Part shown: in pieces, positions 1-7,721 of the stretch
How the letters are laid out: every line of letters starts with the position of its first letter
Numbering within the stretch: position 1 is the first letter of the stretch
DNA from: Paracoccaceae bacterium
GTDB lineage: Bacteria > Pseudomonadota > Alphaproteobacteria > Rhodobacterales > Rhodobacteraceae
Direction: 5' to 3'
Assembly: GCA_002708925.1 (NCBI GenBank)
Contig: PAPN01000018.1
Coordinates: 1 to 43,970 of the forward strand
Length of the DNA stretch: 43,970 nt
Notes under the pieces: generated by a model
The model's database searches: none
Told to the model about the DNA's origin: nothing
The model's input: only the letters and a program-made list of their open reading frames with translations
Translations under genes and position numbers: made by a program

Positions 1-562
1 CGGCCATGACCATTTCGGTGGCGATGTAGCCGGGGCAGATGGCGTTGGCGGTGATGCCTGCGCGGGCGCCTTCCTGTGCCAGCGATTTCACAATGCCCAG
101 ATCGCCGGCTTTGGTGGCGGCATAGTTCACCTGCGCGAACTGGCCCTTCTGGCCGTTGATCGAGCTGATCACGACGATCCGGCCGAATTTACGCTCGCGC
201 ATACCGGGCCAGATCGGGTGGACGGTGTTGAACACGCCGGTCAGGTTGGTGTCGATGACTTCCTGCCACTGCTGCGGAGTCATTTTATGGAAGGGGGCGT
301 CGCGGGTGATGCCGGCATTGGCGACGACGATATCGATCGGGCCCAGCTCTTCTTCGACTTTGGCGATGCCCGCGGCCGAGCTTTCGTAATCGCCGACATT
401 CCATTTGTAGGTCTTGATGCCAGTTTCTTCGGTGAACTTGGCGGCGGCTTCGTCATTGCCGGCATATGTGGCGGCGACGGTGCAGCCCTGGGCTTGCAGG
501 GCTTTCGAAATGGCGGCGCCGATACCGCGCGAACCGCCGGTGACGAGTGCTACTCTGGACAT
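1..562 (-). CDS. phaB: Acetoacetyl-CoA reductase, 3' end outside window
   Basis: NADPH-dependent short-chain dehydrogenase that reduces acetoacetyl-CoA to (R)-3-hydroxybutyryl-CoA, the second step of polyhydroxybutyrate synthesis in the cytoplasm. The visible 187 residues hold the Rossmann motif TGGSRGIG (residues 8-15), NAGITRD (82-88), the SSINGQ strand (133-138) and the catalytic YAATK (Tyr147, Lys151). PhaB proteins are about 240 residues, so roughly 50 C-terminal residues lie beyond the left edge. The ATG start is preceded by GGAGG at good spacing. The upstream gene phaA has its own terminator, so phaB probably has its own promoter; a 15-bp palindrome sits 60 bp upstream. The SSINGQ form favours PhaB over the related FabG. 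Confidence 0.95.
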   Translation of the reverse strand, partial: MSRVALVTGGSRGIGAAISKALQAQGCTVAATYAGNDEAAAKFTEETGIKTYKWNVGDYESSAAGIAKVEEELGPIDIVVANAGITRDAPFHKMTPQQWQEVIDTNLTGVFNTVHPIWPGMRERKFGRIVVISSINGQKGQFAQVNYAATKAGDLGIVKSLAQEGARAGITANAICPGYIATEMVMA

Positions 563-621
563 GATTTCCTCCAATTAAGTGTGATGCGCTGGTAACTCTG
601 TTACTTTGAATGCTGCGAATG

Positions 622-636
622 CGCAATAATATTGCG
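622..636. promoter_or_regulatory. 15-bp palindrome upstream of phaB, candidate operator
   Basis: CGCAATA-A-TATTGCG is a perfect inverted repeat with 7-bp arms and one central base, 60-74 bp before the phaB start. Read on the minus strand, it contains TATTAT (626-631), a good -10 match, so a protein bound here would block transcription. phaA has a palindrome of the same geometry upstream. The obvious candidate regulator is PhaR, the PHB-responsive repressor of this order. That assignment is inference; the arms are not a textbook PhaR site. Confidence 0.45.
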
Positions 637-687
637 TGCGAAAAATGGCGTCTAAACACATTTTTTACGCTTGTGCGGCGTCCGAGC

Positions 688-716
688 AAAAAAAGGGGCG
701 CTGAAAACAGCGCCCC
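688..716 (-). terminator. Intrinsic terminator after phaA
   Basis: On the minus strand GGGGCGCTG and CAGCGCCCC form a 9-bp stem with a TTTT loop, followed by seven T residues (the A-run at 688-694). It lies 27 bp after the phaA stop and 125 bp before phaB, so it separates the two genes transcriptionally. Confidence 0.9.
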
Positions 717-742
717 GATATGGGTTTCAGCCTTGCAAGGGC

Positions 743-1918
743 TTAGGGGCGCTCAAGGCACATGGCCACGCCCATGCCGCCGCCGATGCACAGCGTGGCC
801 AGGCCTTTCTTGGCCTCGCGGCGCTTCATTTCGAACAGCAGGGTGTTCAGGATGCGGCAGCCCGAGGCCCCGATCGGGTGGCCGATGGCGATGGCGCCGC
901 CGTTCACGTTCACGATGTCCGGATTCCAGCCCATGTCCTTGTTCACGGCGCAGGCCTGAGCGGCAAAGGCTTCGTTGGCCTCAACCAGGTCCAGATCGCC
1001 TGCGGCCCAGCCGGCTTTGTCCAGCGCCTTGCGCGAGGCATAGATCGGGCCGACGCCCATGACCGACGGGTCCAGACCGGCAGTGGCATAAGAGGCGATG
1101 CGGGCCAGCGGCTCCAGCCCACGTTTTTCGGCCTCTTCGGCGCTCATCAGCAGCACGGCGGCCGCGCCGTCGTTCAACCCCGAGGCGTTCGCGGCCGTGA
1201 CCGAACCGTCCTTGGTGAAGGCCGGGCGCAGTTTTTGCATGGCTTCCATCGTGGCGCCGTGGCGGATGTATTCATCCTTATCGACGATGATGTCGCCCTT
1301 GCGGGTCTTGACGGTGAAGGGGATCACCTCTTCGTCGAATTTCCCTGCTTTCTGGGCGGCTTCTGCCTTGTTTTGCGAGGCAACGGCGAATTCGTCCTGC
1401 ATGTCGCGGCTGATCTGCCACTGGTTGGCCACGTTTTCGGCGGTTTGGCCCATGTGGTAGCCGTTGAATGCGTCCCACAGACCGTCGCGGATCATCGAAT
1501 CGATGTATTTCACGTCCCCCATTTTGGTGCCGGCGCGCAGATGCGCGACATGGGGGCTGAGGGTCATGTTTTCCTGACCGCCCGCCGCGACGACAGCCGC
1601 GTCGCCCAATTGGATGTGCTGCGCCCCCAGCGCAACGGCGCGCAGACCCGAACCACAGACCTGATTGATGCCCCAGGCGGCGCTTTCGACCGGCAGGCCG
1701 GCATTGATATGCGCCTGGCGTGCAGGGTTCTGGCCCTGACCTGCGGACAGAACCTGGCCCAGGATTGTTTCGGACACTTCGGATTTGTCGATGCCGGCGC
1801 GGGTTACGATGGCCTCCAGCACGGCAGCGCCCAGATCGTGGGCTGGGGTGTTTGCGAAAGAGCCGCTAAACGAGCCAACAGCCGTACGGGCCGCCGAAAC
1901 GATTACAACATTGGTCAT
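743..1918 (-). CDS. phaA: Acetyl-CoA C-acetyltransferase (beta-ketothiolase)
   Basis: Condenses two acetyl-CoA into acetoacetyl-CoA, feeding PhaB for polyhydroxybutyrate synthesis; cytoplasmic thiolase. The 391-aa product has the usual PhaA length. It carries the acyl-accepting cysteine in NQVCGSG (Cys88), the GHPIGASG histidine (His347) and the second catalytic cysteine in CIGGGMG (Cys377). The start was placed at the second of two ATGs (ATGAACATG): GGAGG touches the first but is six bases from the second, and [12 protein letters not shown] is the usual N-terminus. phaB follows on the same strand after a terminator. A candidate promoter and palindrome lie about 80-108 bp upstream. Confidence 0.96.
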   Translation of the reverse strand: MTNVVIVSAARTAVGSFSGSFANTPAHDLGAAVLEAIVTRAGIDKSEVSETILGQVLSAGQGQNPARQAHINAGLPVESAAWGINQVCGSGLRAVALGAQHIQLGDAAVVAAGGQENMTLSPHVAHLRAGTKMGDVKYIDSMIRDGLWDAFNGYHMGQTAENVANQWQISRDMQDEFAVASQNKAEAAQKAGKFDEEVIPFTVKTRKGDIIVDKDEYIRHGATMEAMQKLRPAFTKDGSVTAANASGLNDGAAAVLLMSAEEAEKRGLEPLARIASYATAGLDPSVMGVGPIYASRKALDKAGWAAGDLDLVEANEAFAAQACAVNKDMGWNPDIVNVNGGAIAIGHPIGASGCRILNTLLFEMKRREAKKGLATLCIGGGMGVAMCLERP

Positions 1919-1997
1919 GTTCATCCTCCACCAATTTGCCAGTCGAGGAGCGCCGGGCGCGCAGTGTGCGGGCCCTGGACTCCCCACCTTGGGCTCC

Positions 1998-2026
1998 GTG
2001 ATAGAGCAACTGCCGCAATGCGGCAA
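1998..2026 (-). promoter_or_regulatory. Candidate phaA promoter with overlapping palindrome
   Basis: On the minus strand TTGCCG (2021-2026), 17 bases, then TATCAC (1998-2003) makes a plausible sigma-70 promoter for phaA. The perfect 15-bp inverted repeat TGCCGCA-A-TGCGGCA (2011-2025) covers the -35 edge and spacer. Just upstream, CTGCGG (2027-2032) and CCGCAG (2045-2050) form a second, spaced inverted repeat. The overlap suggests repression, perhaps by PhaR. The promoter boxes are moderate matches only. Confidence 0.4.
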
Positions 2027-2056
2027 CTGCGGAGAATTGCCGCGCCGCAGCGAAAT

Positions 2057-2905
2057 TTATGCTCGCCGACGTTGCGTCGTTTTGGAATTTTGTTTCCAGG
2101 GCTCTTGGATAGAGGGCGCGCCAAAGTAGTAGCCCTGAAGGCAGTCAACGCCAATTTGTTGCAACCATTGGCAATCTTCGAAGGTTTCAACGGATTCCGC
2201 GACGGTAAACATGTCGAATTGCTGTGCGATCCCAACCAGTGCCTTGGTCAGAACCTGATTATCCGGGTCCGTATGGATGTTCCGAATGAACTGCCCGTCG
2301 ATCTTCAGAATGTCGAAATAGAAGTCCCGCAAATACCGAAACGAGGTATATCCGGCGCCGAAATCGTCCAGGGCAAAGCTGATTCCCTTGCGCTGTAGAT
2401 CGGACATGAAGCGGACCACCAGTTCCGGAACCGTCATGGCCGAGCTTTCGGTGATTTCCAAAATCAGACGCTCGGCAACGGTTGGATCCCGGTCCAGCCC
2501 ATGCCGCAGCGTATTCATCCAGCGCGGAAACCCGATCGAGCGCGCAGACATGTTGATCGACAGCCGCATTTCCGGCGCTTTTTGCAGGGCTTTCAGCCCG
2601 AATTCCAGCGCCAGACAGTCAATGACGCGCCCCAGCTCGGTTTCCTCGATATGTTCGATGAAATCCTTGGCGGGAATGATCCGGCCGGTTTCGTCGAAGA
2701 TGCGGATCAGCCCCTCATAGAAGGCGGGCTGGCTGGGGCGGGTGGCCTGCACGACCGGCTGATAGGCCAGCGCGACCTGTTTGTGTTTCACCGCTTCGGC
2801 GACCATGGACATCACACCGGCATCCCGCGTGGTCACGGCAAAATCCAGGGGCGACTGTTCGCCGGTCTGCACGTCATTCCATTTGTTGCGTCTACGTTTG
2901 CCCAC
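2057..2905 (-). CDS. Stand-alone EAL-domain cyclic-di-GMP phosphodiesterase
   Basis: Predicted to hydrolyse cyclic di-GMP. The EAL domain fills almost the whole protein: EGL (the EAL position), NMSARS, EITESS, DDFGAGYTS, LKIDGQF, AESVET and the closing QGYYFG are all present, so the metal and substrate residues look intact. There is no GGDEF, PAS, receiver or membrane segment. The N-terminus is short and basic (VGKRRRNK). I prefer the GTG start because GGAG lies six bases upstream; the ATG seven codons earlier has no ribosome-binding site. That gives about 282 aa. It lies upstream of phaA on the same strand but 138 bp away with a promoter between, so a link to PHB control is only positional. 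Confidence 0.88.
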   Translation of the reverse strand: MGKRRRNKWNDVQTGEQSPLDFAVTTRDAGVMSMVAEAVKHKQVALAYQPVVQATRPSQPAFYEGLIRIFDETGRIIPAKDFIEHIEETELGRVIDCLALEFGLKALQKAPEMRLSINMSARSIGFPRWMNTLRHGLDRDPTVAERLILEITESSAMTVPELVVRFMSDLQRKGISFALDDFGAGYTSFRYLRDFYFDILKIDGQFIRNIHTDPDNQVLTKALVGIAQQFDMFTVAESVETFEDCQWLQQIGVDCLQGYYFGAPSIQEPWKQNSKTTQRRRA

Positions 2906-3022
2906 GACTCTCTCCGTTGGCTGCATGTGCGACTGTCACATTGCGGCCTCAGGCCTTACCAGTTGCTTAATGTTTGCATTTTGTTCTAATTGTTCCAATC
3001 TCGGGAAAATGCGGAGGAAAAC

Positions 3023-3613
3023 ATGGGTGAAAGATGCGGATGGGCGGGGCCCGATCAGATATATTTCGAGTATCACGACACCGAATGGGGCGTGCCGGAA
3101 TATGACAGTCGCGCGCTGTGGGAAAAGCTGATCCTGGACGGGTTTCAGGCAGGGCTTAGCTGGATCACGATCCTGAAAAAGCGCGAGGGGTTTCAGAAGG
3201 CTTTTCAAGGGTTTGATCCGAATGTGATCGCCACATGGGGCGAGGAGGACGTGGCGCGGCTGGTTGCGGATCCGGGCATTGTGCGGCATCGCGGAAAGAT
3301 CGTGGCCACCATCGGAAACGCGCAGGCCTGGCAGCGGATCGAGGCTCAGGAGGGCTTTGCCGAATTCCTGTGGAAATACGTGGATTTCCAGCCGGTTCAG
3401 AACCGTTGGGCCACTCTGGCCGAGGTTCCGGCCGAGACAGAAATTTCCAAGCAAATTTCGAAGGATTTGAAGAAGGCCGGTTTCAAGTTCTGCGGCCCGA
3501 CGATTGTCTATGCCTTTATGCAGGCGGTGGGGATGGTGAACGATCACCTGGTCTCTTGTCCCTGTCATGATCGGGTTGCACAGCTGGGGCAGGGCGGGTT
3601 TCCCGGACGCTAG
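3023..3613 (+). CDS. tag: DNA-3-methyladenine glycosylase I
   Basis: Base-excision repair enzyme that removes 3-methyladenine from alkylated DNA. The 196-aa protein matches E. coli Tag in length and in the structural zinc ligands: Cys5 and His18 (RCGWA, YHDTEWG) and the C-terminal NDHLVSCPC histidine and cysteine. RHRGKI and GFKFCGPT are also conserved. The residue aligned with E. coli Glu38 is Asp39 (LILDGFQAGLSW), a conservative change I believe is frequent in alphaproteobacteria. The ATG was chosen for GGAGG six bases upstream; an earlier in-frame ATG lacks one. Its TAG stop overlaps the stop of the convergent gene through a shared CTAG. Confidence 0.95.
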   Translation: MGERCGWAGPDQIYFEYHDTEWGVPEYDSRALWEKLILDGFQAGLSWITILKKREGFQKAFQGFDPNVIATWGEEDVARLVADPGIVRHRGKIVATIGNAQAWQRIEAQEGFAEFLWKYVDFQPVQNRWATLAEVPAETEISKQISKDLKKAGFKFCGPTIVYAFMQAVGMVNDHLVSCPCHDRVAQLGQGGFPGR

Positions 3614-4554
3614 AGGCGCTCGAACCCTGGTGTGCCGCGATCCTGTGGGGTGTTGCTCAGGTGTTTGCGCTTGATTTCTTCTGAGGTGTCGCGGCTGCCG
3701 TCATGGCTCCAACCCGGAGGCGCGACGGCATACATCAGACGTTGGCGCAGGGACAGACCGGGGCGCAGCATGTCCCGGAAAATCCCGACCCATTCATGAA
3801 AGGCCACGCGGATCGGGTTGAACGTGCCCAGATTATGCACCAGCCCGTATTGGACTTTTTCCTGCGCCAGTTCGGGCACATAGGTGCCGAAGATCTTATC
3901 CCAGACGATAAAGACGCCGGCATAGTTGGCATCCAGATAGCGCGTATTGCGCCCGTGGTGGACGCGGTGATGGCTGGGCGTGTTCATGATGGCCTCGAAC
4001 CAGCGGGGCATCTTGCCGATCGCCTCGGTATGGATCCAGAACTGGTAAATCAGGTTCAGCCCGCCGCAAAACAGCACCATCGCGGGGTGAAAGCCCAGCA
4101 AGATCAGCGGCGCGCGCACGATCATCATAAAGGTGAACGTCCCCGTCCAGGTCTGCCGCAGGGCGGTGGTCAGGTTGTAATGCTGGCTGGAGTGATGATT
4201 CACATGGCTGGCCCAGACCCAGCGGATGCGATGCCCGAACCGATGCACCCAGTAATAGCGCAGATCGTCCAGCACAAAGCACAGGATCACCACCCAGACC
4301 GAGGTGCCCAGATCCAGCGGTGTCAGCGCCCACAGGAACATGAAAAACCCATAGGCCACGAACCCCAGCGCGATCCCCGAGGCCACATTGCCCGCGCCCA
4401 TGATCAGGCTGGTCAGCGCGTCGCGGGTTTCATAGCGGCCGCCGCGCCCTTTGATGACGATCCAGGCCAGCTCGGCCAGAATGGCGGCGATGAAAAAGGG
4501 CACGGCCCATTGCACCACGTCGGGATAGCTGAGGTCAGTCCTGGGGTCTGTCAT
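3610..4554 (-). CDS. Sterol desaturase / fatty acid hydroxylase family membrane protein
   Basis: Integral-membrane di-iron oxygenase of 314 aa. The family histidine boxes are present: HRFGH (104-108), HVNHH (117-121) and HHRVHH near residue 200. Hydrophobic segments lie around residues 13-35, 48-80 and 86-97, with more between the second and third boxes. The substrate cannot be told from sequence; relatives hydroxylate or desaturate sterols, fatty acids, carotenoids or alkylglycerols. The ATG overlaps the stop of the upstream gene as ATGA, so the two are probably translationally coupled. The 3' end overlaps tag by the CTAG shared stop. Confidence 0.88.
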   Translation of the reverse strand: MTDPRTDLSYPDVVQWAVPFFIAAILAELAWIVIKGRGGRYETRDALTSLIMGAGNVASGIALGFVAYGFFMFLWALTPLDLGTSVWVVILCFVLDDLRYYWVHRFGHRIRWVWASHVNHHSSQHYNLTTALRQTWTGTFTFMMIVRAPLILLGFHPAMVLFCGGLNLIYQFWIHTEAIGKMPRWFEAIMNTPSHHRVHHGRNTRYLDANYAGVFIVWDKIFGTYVPELAQEKVQYGLVHNLGTFNPIRVAFHEWVGIFRDMLRPGLSLRQRLMYAVAPPGWSHDGSRDTSEEIKRKHLSNTPQDRGTPGFERL

Positions 4555-4943
4555 GGGGCCTCTTTTATTCTGCGCAGCCAGTCCTGGGCTTCGTCCGGGG
4601 TCAGCCACAGGCTGATTTCCGGGGCAGTATAATCGGGCAGAGACAGAATCAGACCACTTTTTGTGCGCCGCACCTCAACCCCCAGCAACAGCCGGGCCGC
4701 GCCGTCCGCGCCCATCGGCCACACGATGCCCAGCCCGGCACGAGAGTCCACAAGGGCAAAGTGACGGTTGCGGGATTGCACGATGCTCAGAATCTGCGTG
4801 TCGGGGTATTCGGCCTGCCAGACCCGGCGCACGGCGGGCTCGTCCGTGAAAACGCAAGGCCTGCTTAGCCCCAGAAGATGCAGGATAATCACGATACCCG
4901 CAATTCCGCCTGTCACCAGCAACAGCAGCAAAGATAGTGTCAT
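4551..4943 (-). CDS. Small membrane-anchored protein of unknown function
   Basis: A 130-aa protein with one N-terminal membrane segment (LLLLLVTGGIAGIVIILHLL, about residues 4-23) and a soluble domain of about 100 residues rich in beta-strand-like stretches and Trp (VRRVWQAEYPD, GIVWPMGADG, EISLWLTPDEAQDWLRR). I do not recognise the family. The start is supported by GGAGGAGACA directly upstream. The ATGA overlap with the following hydroxylase gene suggests that the two products act together, perhaps with this one as an accessory subunit; that is inference. Confidence 0.75.
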   Translation of the reverse strand: MTLSLLLLLVTGGIAGIVIILHLLGLSRPCVFTDEPAVRRVWQAEYPDTQILSIVQSRNRHFALVDSRAGLGIVWPMGADGAARLLLGVEVRRTKSGLILSLPDYTAPEISLWLTPDEAQDWLRRIKEAP

Positions 4944-5037
4944 TGTCTCCTCCGGGCTCTATCAAAGAGGCCAGAAAAGCGTTTGTCAAAACATCGTAAA
5001 GGGTGACCTAGCGGACCCTATCCCTTTGCCCCGAAAC

Positions 5038-5613
5038 CTATTCTTTCGGCTTTTCCGGGGCCTCTGGTAGCAGCGCGGCGATCAACGCGCGGGCTTCATC
5101 CGAATGCCAGTCGGCATCGCCGATCAGCCGCCCGATTTCCTGGCCCTCGGGGTTCACAATGACAGTGATCGGTAGCCCCAGAATGGCCATTTTGCGGGCC
5201 AGGGCTTGTTTGGGGTCGCGGTGCAGGGGCAGGTTGGTCACGCCGATCTCGTCAAAGAATTTCTTCATCGCGGGGGGCGGGTTGCGGCCGGTGGCGATGG
5301 TGACAACTTCGAAAGAGTCGCCGCCGAATTCATCTTGCAGGGCGGACAGCGCGGGCATTTCCTTGCGGCAGGGGGCGCACCAGGTGGCCCAGAAATTCAG
5401 CACGACGGTTTTGCCCCGATAGGCGGCCAGGGTCATTTGCGTGCCGTCTTCGGCGTAAAACACCGTGTCGGGGGTGGATTGCGGCGCCGAATGCAGGTTC
5501 AGCTTCTTCATGTCGCCCACGCGCAGAGCCTCTAGCGCGGGATCTGCCGCCAGCGACGCATTTGCACCAAGCGCCAAGGCCGTATAAAGGACGATCCGAT
5601 AAAACCTGTGCAT
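5038..5613 (-). CDS. TlpA-family periplasmic thioredoxin-like protein
   Basis: Exported thiol-disulfide protein of 191 aa. Residues 1-22 form a signal peptide ([17 protein letters not shown]). The thioredoxin/AhpC-TSA fold follows, with WCAPC (Cys79, Cys82), the cis-proline strand [12 protein letters not shown] and a charged tail. The TlpA/ResA type usually keeps periplasmic or cytochrome-maturation cysteines reduced; the exact partner cannot be inferred. AGGAGGT lies five bases before the ATG. The gene diverges from argH with only 22 bp between start codons, an arrangement I recall as common in this order. Confidence 0.9.
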   Translation of the reverse strand: MHRFYRIVLYTALALGANASLAADPALEALRVGDMKKLNLHSAPQSTPDTVFYAEDGTQMTLAAYRGKTVVLNFWATWCAPCRKEMPALSALQDEFGGDSFEVVTIATGRNPPPAMKKFFDEIGVTNLPLHRDPKQALARKMAILGLPITVIVNPEGQEIGRLIGDADWHSDEARALIAALLPEAPEKPKE

Positions 5614-5635
5614 GACACCTCCTAGGGGCAGACGA

Positions 5636-7027
5636 ATGAGTGACAAATCCTCGAACCAGATGTGGGGCGGCCGCTTTGCCGCCGGTCCTGACGCGATCAT
5701 GGAGGCAATCAATGCCTCGATCGGGTATGACCAGCGCATGGCGGCGCAGGATATTGCCGGCTCCAGGGCCCATGCCGCCATGTTGGCTGCGACAGGCATC
5801 ATCACTGATAACGACGCGCAGGTCATTCGGGAAGGCCTGCTCACGGTCTTGTCAGAAATCCAGGGCGGGACGTTCGAATTTTCCACCGCGCTGGAAGACA
5901 TCCACATGAATGTGGAGGCCCGGCTGAAGGAAATCATCGGCGAACCCGCAGGCCGTCTGCACACCGCACGCAGCCGGAACGATCAGGTGGCGACCGATTT
6001 CAAACTGTGGGTGCGCGATCAGATCGACGCGGCCATTGAGGGCATCGAGGCGCTGATCAAATCTCTGATCGGTCAGGCCGAGGCCGGGGCCGATTGGGTC
6101 ATGCCCGGCTTCACCCATCTGCAAACCGCGCAGCCCGTCACCTGGGGCCACCACATGATGGCCTATGTGGAAATGTTCGGTCGCGATCTGTCGCGGTTTC
6201 GCGATGCGCGCGCCCGGATGAACGAAAGCCCGCTGGGCTCGGCCGCGCTGGCGGGCACGTCCTTTCCGATTGACCGCGAGATGACCGCCCAGGCGCTGGG
6301 GTTTGACCGGCCCACGGCCAATTCGCTGGACGCCGTGGCCGACCGCGATTTCGCGCTGGAGTTCCTGTCCTGCGCTTCGATCACCGCGATGCACCTGAGC
6401 CGTTTCGCCGAAGAGCTGGTGATCTGGTCCTCGGCCCAGTTCCGCTTTGTCACCATGTCGGACAAATGGTCCACCGGGTCCTCCATCATGCCGCAAAAAC
6501 GCAACCCCGACGCGGCCGAACTGCTGCGCGCCAAAATCGGCCGCATCTTCGGCGCGAATGTCGCCCTGATGACCGTGATGAAGGGCCTGCCGCTGGCCTA
6601 TTCCAAGGACATGCAGGAAGACAAAGAGCAGGTGTTCGACGCCGCCGATAACCTGATGCTGGCCCTGGCCGCGATGACCGGGATGGTCAGCGACATGACC
6701 GGCAACCGCGAAAATCTGGCCGCGGCGGCTGGCTCGGGGTTCTCAACCGCGACGGATCTGGCCGACTGGCTGGTACGCGAATTGAACCTGCCCTTCCGCG
6801 ATGCCCATCACGTGACCGGATCGCTGGTCGCCATGGCCGAAAGCAAAGGCTGCGATCTGCCCGAGCTGACCTTGGAAGACATGCAATCGGTCCACACGGC
6901 GATCACCCGCGCCGTTTTCGACGTGCTGGGGGTTGATAATTCCGTGGCCTCGCGCATGTCTTATGGGGGAACGGCACCGGCACAGGTGCGCGCCCAGATC
7001 GCGCGGTGGAAGGACCTGCTGACATGA
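5636..7027 (+). CDS. argH: Argininosuccinate lyase
   Basis: Last step of arginine synthesis: cleaves argininosuccinate to arginine and fumarate. The 463-aa protein belongs to the fumarase/aspartase superfamily. It has the N-terminal [28 protein letters not shown] and the signature loop [12 protein letters not shown] near residues 280-291 with the catalytic serine. The start was placed at [18 protein letters not shown] lies eight bases before it, whereas the earlier in-frame ATG overlaps the divergent gene. The stop overlaps the next gene's ATG as ATGA. Confidence 0.97.
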   Translation: MSDKSSNQMWGGRFAAGPDAIMEAINASIGYDQRMAAQDIAGSRAHAAMLAATGIITDNDAQVIREGLLTVLSEIQGGTFEFSTALEDIHMNVEARLKEIIGEPAGRLHTARSRNDQVATDFKLWVRDQIDAAIEGIEALIKSLIGQAEAGADWVMPGFTHLQTAQPVTWGHHMMAYVEMFGRDLSRFRDARARMNESPLGSAALAGTSFPIDREMTAQALGFDRPTANSLDAVADRDFALEFLSCASITAMHLSRFAEELVIWSSAQFRFVTMSDKWSTGSSIMPQKRNPDAAELLRAKIGRIFGANVALMTVMKGLPLAYSKDMQEDKEQVFDAADNLMLALAAMTGMVSDMTGNRENLAAAAGSGFSTATDLADWLVRELNLPFRDAHHVTGSLVAMAESKGCDLPELTLEDMQSVHTAITRAVFDVLGVDNSVASRMSYGGTAPAQVRAQIARWKDLLT

Positions 7028-7167
7028 GACCTCTGGCCCTGATGACGATCCTGTCGCTGCTGGCGGCCTGCGGCGTGGACGGAGAGCCCGTCCCCCCAAA
7101 GGATGAGCCGAAAACCGGCATCACAATTTCAGGAACCGCACGGGTCGGCATCACCAAAGAGCTGTGA
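7024..7167 (+). CDS. 47-aa lipoprotein after argH
   Basis: Very small predicted lipoprotein: [16 protein letters not shown] is a signal peptide with lipobox LAAC (Cys16), followed by about 31 mature residues rich in Pro, Lys and Glu ([10 protein letters not shown]...). Its ATG overlaps the argH stop (ATGA) and its TGA overlaps the next ATG (TGATG), so it is translated as part of the argH unit. I recall similar tiny lipoproteins after argH in related genomes. Function is unknown. Confidence 0.75.
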   Translation: MRPLALMTILSLLAACGVDGEPVPPKDEPKTGITISGTARVGITKEL

Positions 7168-7481
7168 TGTCGGCGCTGCGCTGGACATATCTGGCCCTGG
7201 CCCTGGCCGGTGCAGCCGTTCCGATGTGGCACCTGGTGCCGTGGATTGTCCGAAACGGCTTGTCGGTGGACGGATTGATTGCGGCCTGGACGCAGAATGC
7301 GGCGGCGACCGGGCTGTTCTGGGATCTGGTGATCTCAGCGGTTGCCTTGAGCGTCTGGATCCTGGCCGAAGTGTCCATACGCCGGAACTGGCGCGCGCTT
7401 TGGGCGATTCCTGCGACGTTTCTGATTGGGGTCAGCTGCGGTCTGCCGCTGTATCTGTTCTTGCGGTCCCGCCCGATCTGA
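7167..7481 (+). CDS. DUF2834-type small membrane protein
   Basis: A 104-aa integral membrane protein with three hydrophobic segments: residues about 6-25, 48-69 and 76-97. The closing pattern (PATFLIGVSCGLPLYLFLRSR) and overall size fit DUF2834 proteins. No function is known. Translation starts at an ATG overlapping the preceding lipoprotein stop by one base, so it is the third cistron of the argH unit. The unit is followed by a dispersed repeat and a terminator. Confidence 0.75.
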   Translation: MSALRWTYLALALAGAAVPMWHLVPWIVRNGLSVDGLIAAWTQNAAATGLFWDLVISAVALSVWILAEVSIRRNWRALWAIPATFLIGVSCGLPLYLFLRSRPI

Positions 7482-7496
7482 GAACTGCCAAAAGGA

Positions 7497-7610
7497 GCGC
7501 TGACGCGCACAGGATACCTCGTCATCGGCCTCCGGCCTCTTCCTCAGGCGGGCGCTTGATTTCGCTGGCATCGCTTCCCGCTTTCTTTGCTCTTGAAATA
7601 CTCCGGGGGT
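7497..7610 (+). repeat. Dispersed intergenic repeat, copy A
   Basis: Shares two blocks with 11605-11728 in the same orientation. The first, 7510-7545, matches 11618-11653 at 33 of 36 bases by my reading. The second is CTTTCTTTGCTC (7581-7592) followed by AATACTCCGGGGG (7597-7609), both exact in copy B. The stretch between blocks is variable. It begins just after the last gene of the argH unit and is followed by two hairpins, the second a terminator. Confidence 0.85.
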
Positions 7611-7616
7611 GAAGGC

Positions 7617-7658
7617 CGAAAATCGCAGATTTTCGACCGAGGGGGCTGGCCCCCTTTT
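7617..7658 (+). terminator. Hairpin plus intrinsic terminator before lysA
   Basis: Two adjacent hairpins. CGAAAATC-GCA-GATTTTCG (7617-7635) is a perfect 8-bp stem. GGGGG-CTGG-CCCCC (7641-7654) followed by TTTT is a typical intrinsic terminator for the argH unit. lysA starts 64 bp later and must have its own promoter. Confidence 0.75.
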
Positions 7659-7721
7659 CCTTCGATTGAAATGCCGCGCCAGTCTGCTATGACGCATCGA
7701 AACCAGCCAGAGGACGGATAA

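Noticed and set aside
671..2398. A 575-codon open frame on the plus strand opposite phaA and the EAL gene.
   Set aside because: It mirrors two strongly supported minus-strand genes, has no family motifs, and reflects high-GC codon bias on the other strand.
5614..5964. A longer start for the TlpA-like gene running into argH.
   Set aside because: The signal peptide and AGGAGGT at 5613 fix the start; the extension is the complement of argH coding sequence.
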